Assembly (NCBI RefSeq): GCF_901933205.1
Contig: NC_044572.1
Span: 113,534,965 to 113,598,964 of the forward strand
DNA length: 64,000 nt
Reading direction: 5' to 3'
Source: Camarhynchus parvulus
Lineage: Eukaryota; Chordata; Aves; Passeriformes; Thraupidae
The position numbers were made by a program, and so were the translations under genes. The notes under the pieces were generated by a model. The model was given only the letters and a program-made list of their open reading frames with translations, had not been told where the DNA came from and did not search any database. Of this stretch, positions 51,939-64,000 are shown in pieces (position 1 is the stretch's first letter; every line of letters begins with the position of its first letter).

Positions 51939-53435
51939 GAATTCTTCTGGAAATGTCTACATGGGACAGAATGCTAAATATTTCAGATATGAGATTTTAT
52001 CTAGCTCCAACAAACAGTCAGTTTGGGAATTCTCTTTTTGCATACTTTTTTGTTTCAGTTTTTATTCCCAAGAGCAACCAGAGGCAGTTAAAGCAGAAAT
52101 TATTTTCAAGTGTGAATCACCACTCGCCATATGGCTTGAAGCTGAAAATGAGTTTTTAACCATATTCCAATGCAAAAACAGTATTCAGAAAGTTCAGGGG
52201 TTTTTTCTTGTACAGAATATAGCTCTTTAACTCTAACTAGGGATTATAGAACAAAACCACACACAAACACACATGCAAAACACTGACTTTTTCTTGTCCT
52301 GCATTTAATATCCTGTTCCTGAAGACTTGAATTCTTTGGGAAATAGTCTCCAAGAACATAACTATACATTGTTCGATAACACATTTCATTCAGTCAATTC
52401 ATTAGTCTTGTAAAGACTAAAGAAATTAATGATCTTGTAAAGGAAGGAAAATGCTTCCACAGTGAACTTTCCATATTACAATTCACAATTCTGCAAACAT
52501 GTAGAATATAAATTTGGAAAATATTGCTTATTTTATCACTTTTTTAGCCCCCTTTAGAACACTTTAGCTGCGGTCCAGATGAATCTGGAGCAGGTGGTGA
52601 GTACAGGCATGTGGGGCTACCTGTATTACCTGTGATCTGTGCCCCCTGTGGACACTGCTGTGAAGACCACATCAAAGCTCAGGCTCCCTGCAGAGCCTGT
52701 GCAGCTGTTCCATGCCCTGCTAGGAGGGAATGGGATGAATGTTTATAAGTGAACTGCTAATAGATATCATATAGGAAATGTGGAATATGTAGCAGAAAAC
52801 TTTACTCAGCCCATCTAGAAAAATGCTGGCAAGAAGTCAGTGACCCTGCAATGCTACCTAATACTAACAAAAGATAGTATCAGTAACTATTAAAATGATG
52901 TTGTTAAAATAAAACATTGAGAGATTTAAAAGACACGCAAGCAAATTTGTTTAAACATTTGAACAAATATTGAAGAAATTCAATACAATGTTTTTTTTGG
53001 GTTTTTTTAGTTCTCAAAATGAGAAGCAGACCTTGCAGGTCCATTGAGTTTATAGTCATGGAATAAATTGTGTTTAGCCTATTTGGAAAAAGAAGATGGT
53101 TTTAAAAAAATCAAGTAGACTAAATAATCTAATAATTCAATGCTTTCTGATATAATTCTCTGAATTGGTTTTTAACTTTTTTTTTTTTTTGATAGAACAT
53201 ACTTCAGTCCTTAGATTAAATAGCCAGGATAATTTGATTGCAAAACAGAATTACAATCATCTGAAACAAAATCCACATGGAGTTTTCTATTAAAAGGAAA
53301 ACAAATTCTAAAAATTACAGTCTGATCTATCCCAGTCTTGAAAGCCTTCAACTACTGGCAGTAGAAAGCATACCAATAGAGGACAGATACATCACTGTTA
53401 TGTGAAGGCTACATGCTTTGGTAGGGCACATGCTT

Positions 53436-53471
53436 TACTGTGTACATGCCTACTGTGTACATGTACATGCC
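53436..53471. repeat. 15-bp tandem duplication
   Basis: TACTGTGTACATGCC at 53436-53450 is repeated from 53451 with an internal TACATG expansion. It is a small slippage product. Confidence 0.85.
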
Positions 53472-53543
53472 TTTTATGCCAGCATCAGTTTTGCAACTTA
53501 CCCAGCTGGCAACTTTCACTTTTCATATTAACAGCTATTAATG

Positions 53544-53723
53544 AGAATCACAGAATTATCTAATGATTTGGGTTGTAGGGGACGTTAAAGATTGTCTAGT
53601 TCCAGCCTCTCTGGCACAGGCAGGGACATCTTCCACTAGACCAAATTGCTCAGAGTCCATCCAATCTGGCCTTAAACACTTCCAGGGATGGGGCACCACA
53701 GCTTCTCTGGGCAACCAAGGCTG
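53544..53723 (-). mobile_element. CR1 LINE, 3' terminal fragment
   Basis: The plus strand reads GAATCACAGAATTATCTAAT, TCTAGTTCCAGCCTCT, CCACTAGACCAAATTGCTCA, CATCCAATCTGGCCTTAAAC and CTTCCAGGGATGGGGC, and ends CTTCTCTGGGCAACC. This is the standard reverse complement of an avian CR1 3' end, so the copy is on the minus strand and truncated after about 180 bp. It is better preserved than the scrap at 25811. Confidence 0.93.
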
Positions 53724-56700
53724 ATATTAATAGCTCATGGCTTAGTGAGCAGTTATGCTTCAGTGTCCTTATGTGACTACTTAAAGAAATCAGTGACAAG
53801 TGAAGAAACTTCATAACTTTTTATTCAAGATTCTCATGTTGAAGAAGTCAAGTGAGAGAGAAGAAAGAGAGGAAGGAAAACAGAAGAAATGTTCCTCTGA
53901 AACTTCAGTTTTGCCTGGGCTCTTGATGCTGTTTTCTTATACTCTGCAACACCAATTCATTTGGTCTGTGCTAATCTTCATGTACAATTTTAGTCTAGAA
54001 ATGTATTTATTTTTCTGTTTAAAATCTAGAGGACTTAAAGGGTACTTTTCATGATGAAGTTGGATATGAAGCATTAAATGGCTCACACAGGAAAATATAT
54101 TCTTCCTACATGAGACTCATATAGACATTCAAATTGTCAGACTTATGTCAGTGAAGAAGATGCAGCACAGTGTTTTTTTTCTTGGTATTGAAATGTTGAG
54201 CTTACTTTTTGGTTTTGATATATTTCCACAGTTTTACAGAGCTATCCCTTAAAGGAAACGGTGTCTGGAGGTGGCAGAGTTCCCCACCACTATTCCAAGG
54301 CTGAAATCATAATGAAGTGTTACTGGGTAAAGGTGACTTGACTCCAAATATCCACCTAGACTTGCATCTGTTCTAAGGTCTGCTCTATTTTTTTTTTTTT
54401 CATTTCTCTGACCTGGAAGTTGCCTATATCTGTCTCCTTTCCCTAAGGATGAAAAATTGCATGTCTGGGGCTCTGCTTTCATCAGGGAGGAGACAGAAAA
54501 AAAGCATTTCCCATGCATGTGTGAGATGTTTTACAGTGTGTAACTGCAGTGATAAGGAGTGGTCTGTCAGATCTGTTCAGCACAAAGAGAGAGAGAATGG
54601 CAGTGAAACAGTGCAACAACTTTTGCAAAAGCAGAAGCCTTTGTAATCTCTGGTTTTTAGCAGCAGAGACTCCTGTGAAGATGGAGAGAAAACATTGAGT
54701 TTCTGTGCTGAAAAGCTCTCTGTCAGCACAATCAAAATCTTGGTCAAGTATTTTCTCTATAATTGGGCATCTACACTCATGCCTATTTTGAAAAGTTTTG
54801 TCATGATTCTTTTCATGTATGAAAATATTTTTTATATATGAAATGGGGCTAATATTTTTTCAGTATCTCCAGTAACATCACCTAATTCATCCTCCATCTG
54901 TGTGTCTGAATTTTTAAAATCTGTTCTCAGGGCAACCAAAAGTTGCACTACTAAATTTTCCTAGGATTCATCAGAAAACCTGCTCACAGTAATGATTACC
55001 AGATTTGCATGTGCCTAATAATTTTTCAGTTATGAGATTGCTTCTTCAAGATAGTAGAAGAATACTTGCACTGAGTTTTCCATTGCAAGCTTCATTAGCT
55101 CACCACTAGTTAGGGACCTTCAATATCAGGCTGTAAATCTCCCCAATAATAAGGTGACCTGGGTTAGGTAATTGTCTCCTGAAAAGTCTATTAACACTGT
55201 CTTTCTATATTTTCCTAATTTTCTTCAGATGCTCAAAAAATTTGATTCTAAGTTCAAGTACAAGTCAGTCACACTTTGAGCAAGTTTCAGTACTGAAATT
55301 TCTCTCCATGAGAAAGTCCAAGGATGAAAGTCTTCCCTGACCTCACTGATCATCCTCTTTCATTGCAAGCAAGATGAATTCACCTTTTTCTGAAAATAAC
55401 TTGCCTGCCCAGCTTTTTGTTGGAGTCAGAACTGCCAACCTTAGCAAACCCAGCACAGGAAGACCTGGCATCTTCCTGGAGTCAGACTGCACGAGGTCTC
55501 CATGAGTTGAGTATATTCAAGACACATCAGCCTCTGGTTTGCATCCATAACTGATGCTTATTTGTAGTCCAGCTGTTTGGCTAGGACTAGGACATTATGA
55601 CAGCCGTGACTAGCAAGTACCCAGAAAATGGAGCCATTTCATGGAGTTTTAGAAGTGGCCTTGGAGCTACAGGAGAGTGAAAATTGCTGAATTTGTCTGT
55701 ACTTCAGGTATTATCATTATTATTATTTACTTTTCTTCTGGAAGAAGCAAATCTTGATTTTAAAGATTCATCCGGAATATTAAATACTGCCCATCTGTCT
55801 ATTTGGTTTTCACACAGTGCTCTCTGCTGTTGTAATAATCCTATCTCATCATGGTATCCAATTTCTCTTCCTCCCATATAATTATATAATATTTTTCAAT
55901 AGTATTGCATATGTTTTTATAAACCCTGAAGGCAGTGTTAGAAACAGGCTAAACTCGACTAGGAGGAGACACTTATATGCTAAGCAATATTTTACACTCG
56001 CAGGAAAAGAAGCTCTAGAGAATAAAATATAGTGGAGTGATACAAAAGTGGTCTATAGGGAGAACTTTTTATCAGCGTGTGGGGGAAGTATCATAAAGTA
56101 AAAAACCTTTCCTAAAAATCTTTAATACATCTTGAGCATTACAGCACACTGAAATTTAACTTTTCCAGAATGCTGCAAATCTTTTTATAAGACAGATAAA
56201 TCTAATTCTGCAAACCTCTGGCTGATTCCTGTTTCAGTGCATAGGAACAGATGTCAAGATAATCTCATGCATGTTTGCCTTGCATTGCATCTCACTGAGG
56301 TGGAAGAACTCACTGTAGTGTGACCCAGCATCCCAGGAGGCCAGTGTTGTAACAGAATGACAGTGATGCAGAAACCATACTCTCTCTCTGCGCCTGAAAG
56401 GGTTAAACACCTACAAAAACATGCTAAGAGTTTTAGATTAAATCACCCTGCAGAGTGTTTCTCTCTCTGGGCATGAGAGCAGCAAGAGCATTATGATGTC
56501 CTCTTAGATAAGAAGTGCTTTTTCTTTTTAAGTGACATTATGTATTAGCTGGTCCTTTCAAGGACGGGATTTTTAGTAGGGTTTGAAGTATCTGTCTAAC
56601 ACAAACAACTTGCCTGGCATGAAACCTGGATTGCACAATAATACTGCACAGCACTTGCTTGCAGCTTTTCAAAGGAGAATTTTTGAGCCACGGTGGTAGC

Positions 56701-58230
56701 AAATGCTGTAATGAAAGCTTAAAGGGAATTGTCTACTCTCAGGCAGAGGATCAAAGTCTGAGAAAACAGGCAGTGTTCAGAAAAAAAAAAAGAGTAGATG
56801 GTTTAAAATGAAGTTTTAAACAACTTTTCTCACCACTGGTCAAAGAATGAGAAGCTGAATCAAAATATTCCATGAGAAATATTATTAGCCTTTCTATGTA
56901 CCACTTTCTAATCTCTGGGCAATTGAAAGGAAATTATACTTCATATTTCACATTATCCATTTTATGCCAATAAATGCCTTTATGTTATTAGCACCATTTG
57001 AAGTAGCCTAGCCTTAGTGCAAATTCAGCTCTCTCTGTTTCCCAGGTGGCATGTTTTGGGAGGAGTAGGAAAAAGAAAGGGGACAAACATAGTTATAAAA
57101 GAGAAAAAAGTAATGCAAAAGCCACGGTCTTTTCTCTCGGACTTACTAGCCATCCTAAAGTGTGTCCAAAGGTTAGGTTAAATAATATCTTTCACTTAAC
57201 AGCAAAATTGTTATAAACCTCCCAAAGCTAAGCTTAGAGAGCTACAGCAGTACCATTAAAAAAAATTAAGAAAAATACCATATTAAGAAAAATCAAAGAA
57301 TCTATTTCTGTGGCAGTGTGCTGCTGGAACCAAATTCGTGTGTGAAAAGTCAAAGAATGACAGAAAAATAGACTTATAGAAGTGTGGGTAATGGACATTG
57401 CTCAAGCTTTTTAATGCTTGACATTTTTTACCAGGTGGCATCACATTCTAAGAATTCAGGATTCAAAATTATACACAGCTAAGATGTAAAGTATCTTAAA
57501 ACCAGACTCCTATCTTGGTTCCTATTTTAACACAGTAAACTTACATATTCAAATCATGTACATCTGTGATGGGTATAACACTTTAAAAATACTTATACAC
57601 AGAAAATCTGAAAATCCTTACTTGTCCAGTTATCTTGGATGACTCAGTGTAAAACCTTTATTCAAAACAAAATCAAAAACTAAACAAACAGCAACAAATA
57701 AAATATTAAAAAATTTCACCCATCACTACGTATGTGAGCACATACTTTTATCCATCCACTCTTTGCTTGAGTAATTTTTGTCTTTATGAAATTTCAAGCT
57801 ATTAAAATCTCATGAACAGATGCTCATAATACAGGGAGCAAACTTTGTCTAGGAACAGTTTAGAATACTGTGCTCCAAAGTTATATCTATTTATACCTTT
57901 ATTTTGGGAGAACACTAATATGATTCACTGGAGTACCTTGAATGATGAGTCATCAGGACAGAATGACAGAAGAATTATGTTTCAAAGAAAGCACTAATGT
58001 TAAGCTCTGCCAATTTTAGAGAAATGATAGTATGGTAAGAATGATATGTATTACACGTGCAGGTAGCTACTTTCCTGAAGACTCATTTAGGATGATGTTT
58101 TGCTGCTTCCTCTGCTGAATATCACCACAATTAATGAAACTGCTTGCAGAGTTGCTTTCTATCAGAGTTTCCAAATCAGGGGTTTTTAAAATACATTTTC
58201 CCATTTTTGTGATTAGTGTTATCCTTAATT

Positions 58231-58264
58231 ATTTAGAGATACTAAATAGTATTTAGAGATACTA
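58231..58264. repeat. Short direct repeat with 20-bp period
   Basis: ATTTAGAGATACTA at 58231-58244 recurs at 58251-58264. It is a small tandem duplication. Confidence 0.85.
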
Positions 58265-58516
58265 TCCCAAATATTGCATTAGTTAATACTAATTCAAGTG
58301 GGAGTTCATTGCTTCCTACTGCCCTAATTTCTTTTCCATGGCCATGATTTTCTCAGATGGAAAACATGGAAGTAGAGAGGTAATAAGCTCCTAAGCATGA
58401 GAGCTAGGAGAGGAGCAAAGAGAAAAGGAACAGAACACTCTTGTGTGTTGAATAAGGTTTTCCATTGAAGTTTATTTTCAGCCTTTGAATTCCATGGAAG
58501 TGGAAGATCAAATTCA

Positions 58517-58999
58517 ATGTTATGGAGGATGCAGAACTTACCCAGGCTTTTAAGTGCATGCCCATTGCCAGTATGCTCAGAAGGGCACCTTTCTCCCACC
58601 CTTTTGTGTTCTGGCCACCAACTTGGTCAGGCCTTCAGAAGCTCTGAAGATGCACCTTTTGAAAAAAGAAAACATGAAATCAGAATATGCTGTTTCCCCA
58701 GATACATTGGTCCAGTTGCAATAACATGGGAGGCTTTGGTGGCTGGAGTTTTGTTAGAAGGGAAATTAGATGTATCAAACCAAAAGGAGGTCCGCCACAT
58801 TTTCTGCTATTCTTTCCTTATGGAAAGGGAAAAATGTCAAAGTATGGATGGGAGACTGAGTTTGTCAGGGTTAGGACTGGCAGATGAGGTGAAGATGAAG
58901 CCTGAGCTACGTTCCCAGTTTGTTTCTGAAGAGGCAAGCTCATTACTAAGGCAAACACTAAGATCTTACACTCAGAGAAACCTAGGCTGGGCAAGGTGA
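58517..58999 (+). other. Unassigned 160-codon open frame
   Basis: A plus-strand ATG frame runs 160 codons through DNA of ordinary composition and ends close to a GATGTGAG stretch. The product shows no signal peptide, clear domain or family resemblance that I can name. It has a charged, Leu-rich C-terminal third. Partly overlapping frames in the same and opposite strands (66 codons at 58687, 70 at 58818) argue against coding. It could be an unrecognised exon or a decayed retrocopy, but chance is the default explanation. Confidence 0.15.
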
Positions 59000-60324
59000 T
59001 GTGAGATGCTGCAGTGGCTGCAGTGTTCACAGCAGTATTCCAGTGTCCTGGCCTCAGTAGAGGACAGCCATGGGTGTCTGCAGAAAGAGGTTAAGGTTCT
59101 TGTGATACTCCCCTGCAATACCTCCCTCCCAGACCTTGGTGATTTGTACCTCTGTGCAAAAGAGTGTGACACAGAGCTCAGACCCAGACATTTAACCAAG
59201 CACTCATGTGACTGGTTTTGTAGCTTGCTCTGAGCTCACAGCAGTCACAGCTGTACAACAGCCTGGAAGTGAAATGCTCTGAAGCTGCTGGGGATATTCC
59301 CTGCAACAATCTGAAGACCAGAATGAACAAATTTTCAGTGTGTGAAGGGGAACAGGAGAAGATTAAAGATGTCAATCGCCAAATAATTGTCCCTGGCATT
59401 TATTAGATAAAATGCTCAACTCACCCTAAGAAGCAAGATATTATTTGTTCTCCAGAAAAGTGTGAAATCCAGAAGGAAAACCCCTTCCAGTCCCCACGTC
59501 TGGTCAGAGGGTTAATCACACACAAGAGACAGAACTCAAAGTCTTTCTTTCCCAGTGGTTCACACTGTGGTCTATCCCTGCTTCTTCAAAGGAGGGCAAG
59601 TGAATAAAACTCAAGAGCTTTGTTATTCTTCAGGAGTGTATAAAAACCTTCCTAGGCTTGCAGCTGAGCAGCAGAGCACTGAAGCATGGAATTAATTATA
59701 TACAGTAATTATTTGTATTGACAGTGCAACAAAGACCTGATAGCAAAGGCTTTATTCAGTCAGTTGAACTATTCAAAAGGTGTTATTGCATTCACTGAGC
59801 TCTATCTTGAAATGAAAAATGTTTCTTACTATTACCCCAATTAAAAAGCTCTTCCAGAGCCTTCACTACCAGGATAATTTGTACTTCCTGATACCACGCT
59901 AATTTCACTCATGCTTATCACACATTCATGTGCTGTTGCAGAAAAACTGTCCTTTAATTGAAATGAATCTTTTCTTTCCATGATACTGTTTCCTTGGAAT
60001 GTATTTAGAGAACTGTCCCCTCATTCTAGATTGCTAAGCTGGTTTTGCAAATGGCAGATGCCTGCCCAGCCAAGCATCTTACCGACTCTTTGTGTTTGTT
60101 TGAATAGATGTTTTCTGAGAACAGATGTCCCTCACAACCTGCGTTCTGTCCCAAAGAAACAGAAATTCAGATGGTTTATTTGGCTCTCTGTTTCTTTTCA
60201 GTCCTAGTTCCATCTGTGGGGAGTGCTTCCACAGTAGAACAGGAGTGGTTGATACCCTTTTTATGTAAAGTTGCAAGGCAGGGGAAAAATGCATTGCACA
60301 TATGAAAGAGACAGTTTACAGCAC

Positions 60325-60597
60325 CTTGTAGGGACAGGACAAGGGGAAATGCTTCGGAATGATAGAGGTTTAGATTAGATATTGGGGAGAAGTTCTTTAC
60401 TGCAAGGGTGGTCAGCCAGTAGGTCAGGTTGCCAAGAGAAGTTGTGGATGCCCCATTCCTGGAAGTGTTCAAGGTCAGGCTGGATGGGGCTTTGGGCAAC
60501 CTGGTCTAGTGGAAGGTGCCCCAGTCTTTGGAAGGGGGGTTGCAAGTACATGATCTTTAAGGTCTTCTCCAACCAAAGCCATTTTATGATTCTGTAC
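60325..60597 (+). mobile_element. CR1 LINE, 3' terminal fragment
   Basis: This is a sense-orientation CR1 end. GGGACAGGACAAGGGGAAAT, TTTAGATTAGATATTGGGGA, GTTCTTTACTGCAAGGGTGG, TTCAAGGTCAGGCTGGATGG and CAACCTGGTCTAGTGGAAGG occur in family order and end TTATGATTCTGTA. Translation of the first part gives the end of the CR1 polyprotein, now broken. It resembles the 3' ends at 30464 and 53544 more than those at 14940 and 46442, so at least two CR1 subfamilies are present in the window. Confidence 0.94.
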
Positions 60598-63500
60598 AAT
60601 ATGACTATATTTCCAAGAATTACACCAAGCATAAGAAGAGCTGGGGTTTTCTGCTAGTCTTTGCTGTAAGCATTAAGTAATTAATTCTCTCTTCGTTTTT
60701 TCTTTTTTTTTTAAACTAGCAAAAAAGGCAAGTAACTGAAAGTAATCATGTTGCTGTAGCTCATATTTCAAAAGAAATAAATCAATTTTTAAAAAATTTG
60801 AATTGAAAGCAAAATATTTAGAAGGTAAGACCTTTATTACATTGGTATAAATCCATTCCAGCTGTAACAGTCACTGTGGAGTTTACTGAAGGCATGTTTT
60901 CGGCTGACCCCATATTTCGCAGTGCATCCTTCTGTTCTGGCCTCTTTCTTTCTCCTGACATATTCTACCTTTTCATCTCTCACATTCTGGTGCCTCCCTT
61001 TTCCCAGTGTGCCTTTCCCTATCCTTTCCTGACTGCAGCTTCTAAGAAAGCTAAGGAATTTTAGCTGAAAGGCAGTACCACAGTTGCCCTAGCATAGGAG
61101 GTTACTCCCACATGCGTCCAAGGAAGAAGAGTCTATAACATCCTAAGGTTATTAATACCAGAATTTTTGCACCATAGCTCCATGGGGTCACCCTCAGACT
61201 TCTTTTTTTTTTTTCTGAAATTCTGAAAATTCTTTCCTGTCTATTGTCAAGAATTTTAGGAGCTAACACTGTTAAACAGTGTGTGCCACACCTTCACACA
61301 GGGTATACAGTCAAGGAGAGTCAGGTAAGTGTATTTCAGTACGTGTTCACTAGGTCCAGTGAACTCCTCTGTTGTACCACCACTTTCACAAAAGCATCTG
61401 TTATCAAGCAAATCACCCTCCATTCACTTCCTATCTGGAATAAAGGTAAATTAACCCATGTTGTCAGAAAAAATCCCATCAGTCTGCTTCCACAAGATTT
61501 TCTGGGCCTGTATGTTTGCTTATAATCCATTGTTTTAATTCCCTCTTGATGTCAAAATATTTGAAATCAATTATTACCACCAGGTCCTATCCTTCAGTAG
61601 TACATTAGTGGTCATGAAGACATAGGCAGAACTGACAGAACTGATTTTTCTGGGTTTTTTTTCATCTTTTGATTTTCTAGGAGCCACTTACATCATGTGC
61701 TCAGCTGCATGCCCTGACATGAAATTTTCATGGAAGTTGCCAAAAGAATAGGGGAAGACCCTCCTATAAACCTATTGACACATCATAGCATGTAGATAAT
61801 TTTATGTTTTGTGTAGTCATAAAGAAGGAACTGTTGGTCTCATTTAGCCATGGTGATTAGTCAGCAAGTATCTCTAATGTCACAATGCAAAAACTGAAAT
61901 GGAACAGATATATCCATTCTGATTAAAGTATGAATACTCAGGTGTAGTATTCTCACCATTAAATGCAACGTGTGTTTAACAATTTCCCAGAAAAGCAAAA
62001 CCAGTGGAGTAAAGGATTTTTGTGAGAGGTTTTTCCTGGAGCTTAGTAGTAGCTTAGCAGAACTCTGATGAAGGTTACCCTTAACAGAGGCAGCAAATGC
62101 ATGTAATGTTCTCTCCCCTGGAATGAGAAAGTAAAGGAAAGCAAAAACGGCATGATGGATGAATTGTTTTATAAAAATTTTAATGTTAACATAAGCATTT
62201 TGTGATGTGTGTATTAAAAGACACACAAGGAAACCTCACTGCTTCATAATGAGGGAATTTGTCCAAGACAGTTTCTGGCATATTTACCAGTGAAGGAACT
62301 TCTCATCCCAGCAGGTGAAGAGGAAAGTGACAAGCAACATAACTGGATGTTTTGATTTGAATCCTTTTCTAATATGATTTCTGATCATACAACCAGATCT
62401 GTTATAAAGTAGCACTCAAGAACATGGGAATTATATCAGAGTCAAAACCTTGGCTCAGGTAAACATGGGACTTGCAAATAAATGCTTTTCCTGATAATTC
62501 AAAATTCCTCACCATGTAATGTGCTTCTCCATCTAGTCAATATATTAGTAAATGCATCAGGTATTTCTATATTTATACTGGTAAATACATTTATCAATTT
62601 ATCCTATGTTTAAAATCTCCTGTATGTAGTGAGTTTGTGTAGCTGTGGCCCTACAAGCAATTTCACAGAGCTCCACTCTGTACTTTGCACAGTGGTTTTA
62701 TCTAGAATCTCCAAAAATTCTTGTCAGAGAAAGATGTACAGGAAGCACCATTAGGCTGGTGGTTATCTTTCAGCTGCAGTCAGAATTGAACTAATTTCTG
62801 CTTTGGCTATAAATATCCATGAAAGGCTTATTTTCACTGGAGTATTAATTGTGTGGAAAAGGACAAGGGTTATGGAGTTGGATTGTTTGCTCCAGTGGGA
62901 ATACAACAGTTCAATGAGACATTAACTGGAAAATTTAATTTTTCTACTACATTCAAATACTTTTTCCGTCCACATACTTCATCTAAGTTCTTCATCAGCT
63001 CAAACTCTTTGCTTCACTGTTGTTCAAATAATTCTCCATCTCTCCAACAAAAATTGACTCTTTACAGTGGTTCTTTAAATTGGTTCATTACCTCAGCTAA
63101 ACACCTGGCAGCAAATGCAAAAAAAAGGTGTATTAATATATAAATTCTTCCCATCACCTCTCTGCATCAAAATCCTGTCTGCTGATGGGCAGAGGCTCCT
63201 GCAACCAGGCTCAGCCCATAACAAGGGTGATGGTTTCTGCTCTTCTCATAAGTTAGGGGGCAATGTTCCCCCACATTTCTGACAACAGGGCAGTGGCTTT
63301 CTAGTGTTACTAAGTCAGGCTCTCAGCCTGGAGAGGCTCATACACACGCTGGTGTACCGCACATCACCTGCCAGATTTTCATCCCTTCAGTTGAAACGTT
63401 TCCTTGGAAAAATTTTTTTTTTTTGTAATTGAATTATGTCTTACACACCATTTTATTTTTGTGTGTCTACAGAAATTGTGCTGCAATTGAATTTTCATGC

Positions 63501-64000
63501 CTTGCTATGCATTCCTAAATAGACTTAACCTGGTGAAAGTACATAAAATTCAAAAATTGTAAAGTAATTGAATAGTCAAATTCAGCAATTACTTCAGATG
63601 TAGAAACTGCAACATTGAGTAAATGACCTTGCAAGTTACATCTGTGTACAGCTCTGTGTGGGTGGGACCATGAGCTCAAGAGAGATTGTAACACAGACAA
63701 TGAATTTTTTTCAAACTGCAGGAGAAAATCTCTGCAGGACACTTGTGACCTTTTTATTTACTGACAGCTTTTGTTTAAATTTGTAAAGAGGAAAGGTGGA
63801 TATTTACTGAACCCAGATGAAACCAGATATAAACTACCATCCAGGGAAGCTTGTCCACTGACTTTTTCAAATTTAGCAAATAGAAAATGATTCTTCATTG
63901 GGCTTTTGTTCTAAAAATATCTTTTCCCAGATTACAACCAATTCATCTGTATGTTTGTTTTTTAAATACTTTATTTTCCACATTTTTAAACCCTAGTTAT
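60598..64000. other. Unique AT-rich noncoding stretch to window end
   Basis: There is no gene or repeat family that I can support. Frames are small except for 121 codons on the minus strand at 61861-62226, which resembles nothing known. Short T runs occur near 60700-60712, 61202-61213 and 63413-63424. A 7-bp inverted pair ACACTGT/ACAGTGT lies near 61266-61284. Confidence 0.6.

Larger units (their letters stand above)
46846..53543. other. Unique noncoding stretch, with a GC-rich patch at 51.4-51.95 kb
   Basis: No gene or interspersed repeat is recognised. The sequence is AT-rich except for 51400-51940. A T run lies at 49297-49313. A small perfect hairpin with 8-bp arms (TTAGTCTT/AAGACTAA) lies at 52402-52420. 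The stretch near 48830-48960 is low in repeats and might be a conserved noncoding element, which cannot be judged here. Confidence 0.55.
53724..60324. other. Unique AT-rich noncoding stretch
   Basis: No interspersed repeat is recognised. Several frames of 65-90 codons and one of 160 codons at 58517-58999 are unassigned. The part at 56280-56770 is low in repeats and rich in TAAT-type words, a possible but untested conserved noncoding element. Confidence 0.55.

Noticed and set aside
52402..52420. 8-bp perfect hairpin TTAGTCTT-GTA-AAGACTAA
   Set aside because: It is short enough to be expected by chance in 64 kb and has no associated signal.
58517..58999. 160-codon frame as a gene
   Set aside because: It has no recognisable domain, no promoter or splice context, and overlapping frames are open on both strands.
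1..64000. CRISPR arrays, prokaryotic operons, rRNA or tRNA genes, telomeric TTAGGG arrays
   Set aside because: None is present: there are no spaced identical repeats with unique spacers, no RNA gene signatures and no hexamer arrays.

Overview
The window looks like nuclear DNA from a bird, probably a songbird. The evidence is its repeat content. There are at least eight degenerate 5'-truncated CR1 LINE copies, a family abundant in birds and other sauropsids. There is also one complete solo retroviral LTR whose sequence resembles LTRs I recall from passerine genomes; that last point is memory, not a search. The background is AT-rich, with many short homopolymer and AT-rich runs and widely spaced stop-free patches. 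There are no operons, ribosome-binding sites or compact genes, so prokaryotic, viral and organellar origins are excluded. No tRNA or rRNA gene and no confident host protein-coding exon was recognised. The window is therefore most likely intergenic, or part of a large intron of a gene whose exons lie outside it.

Layout. Positions 1-2039 are featureless AT-rich DNA. Positions 2040-3330 hold a minus-strand solo LTR (2711-3324) with TGTC...GACA ends and a 4-bp target duplication. It reads leftward toward a strong splice-donor match at its edge and a good acceptor that precedes a 103-codon frame. Positions 3330-14939 are mostly unique sequence, with a pyrimidine microsatellite near 5.9 kb and an unexplained 179-codon minus-strand frame at 11.0-11.6 kb. 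A plus-strand CR1 tail lies at 14940-15639, a CR1 scrap at 20.4 kb, a longer minus-strand CR1 at 22.9-23.7 kb, a poly(A) run at 24.7 kb and an old CR1 scrap at 25.8 kb. Small tandem duplications follow at 26.4 and 27.4 kb, and a CR1 3' end at 30.5 kb. A near-perfect hairpin is centred at 35.2 kb, and a TCCTC pentanucleotide satellite of about 0.2 kb lies at 39.8 kb. Further CR1 copies are at 46.4-46.8, 53.5-53.7 and 60.3-60.6 kb. The remainder is unique noncoding DNA.

No set of genes here works together. The observations most worth testing are the LTR with its splice signals, the 35.2 kb hairpin, the pentanucleotide array and the 179-codon open frame. I did not find a convincing new biological system.
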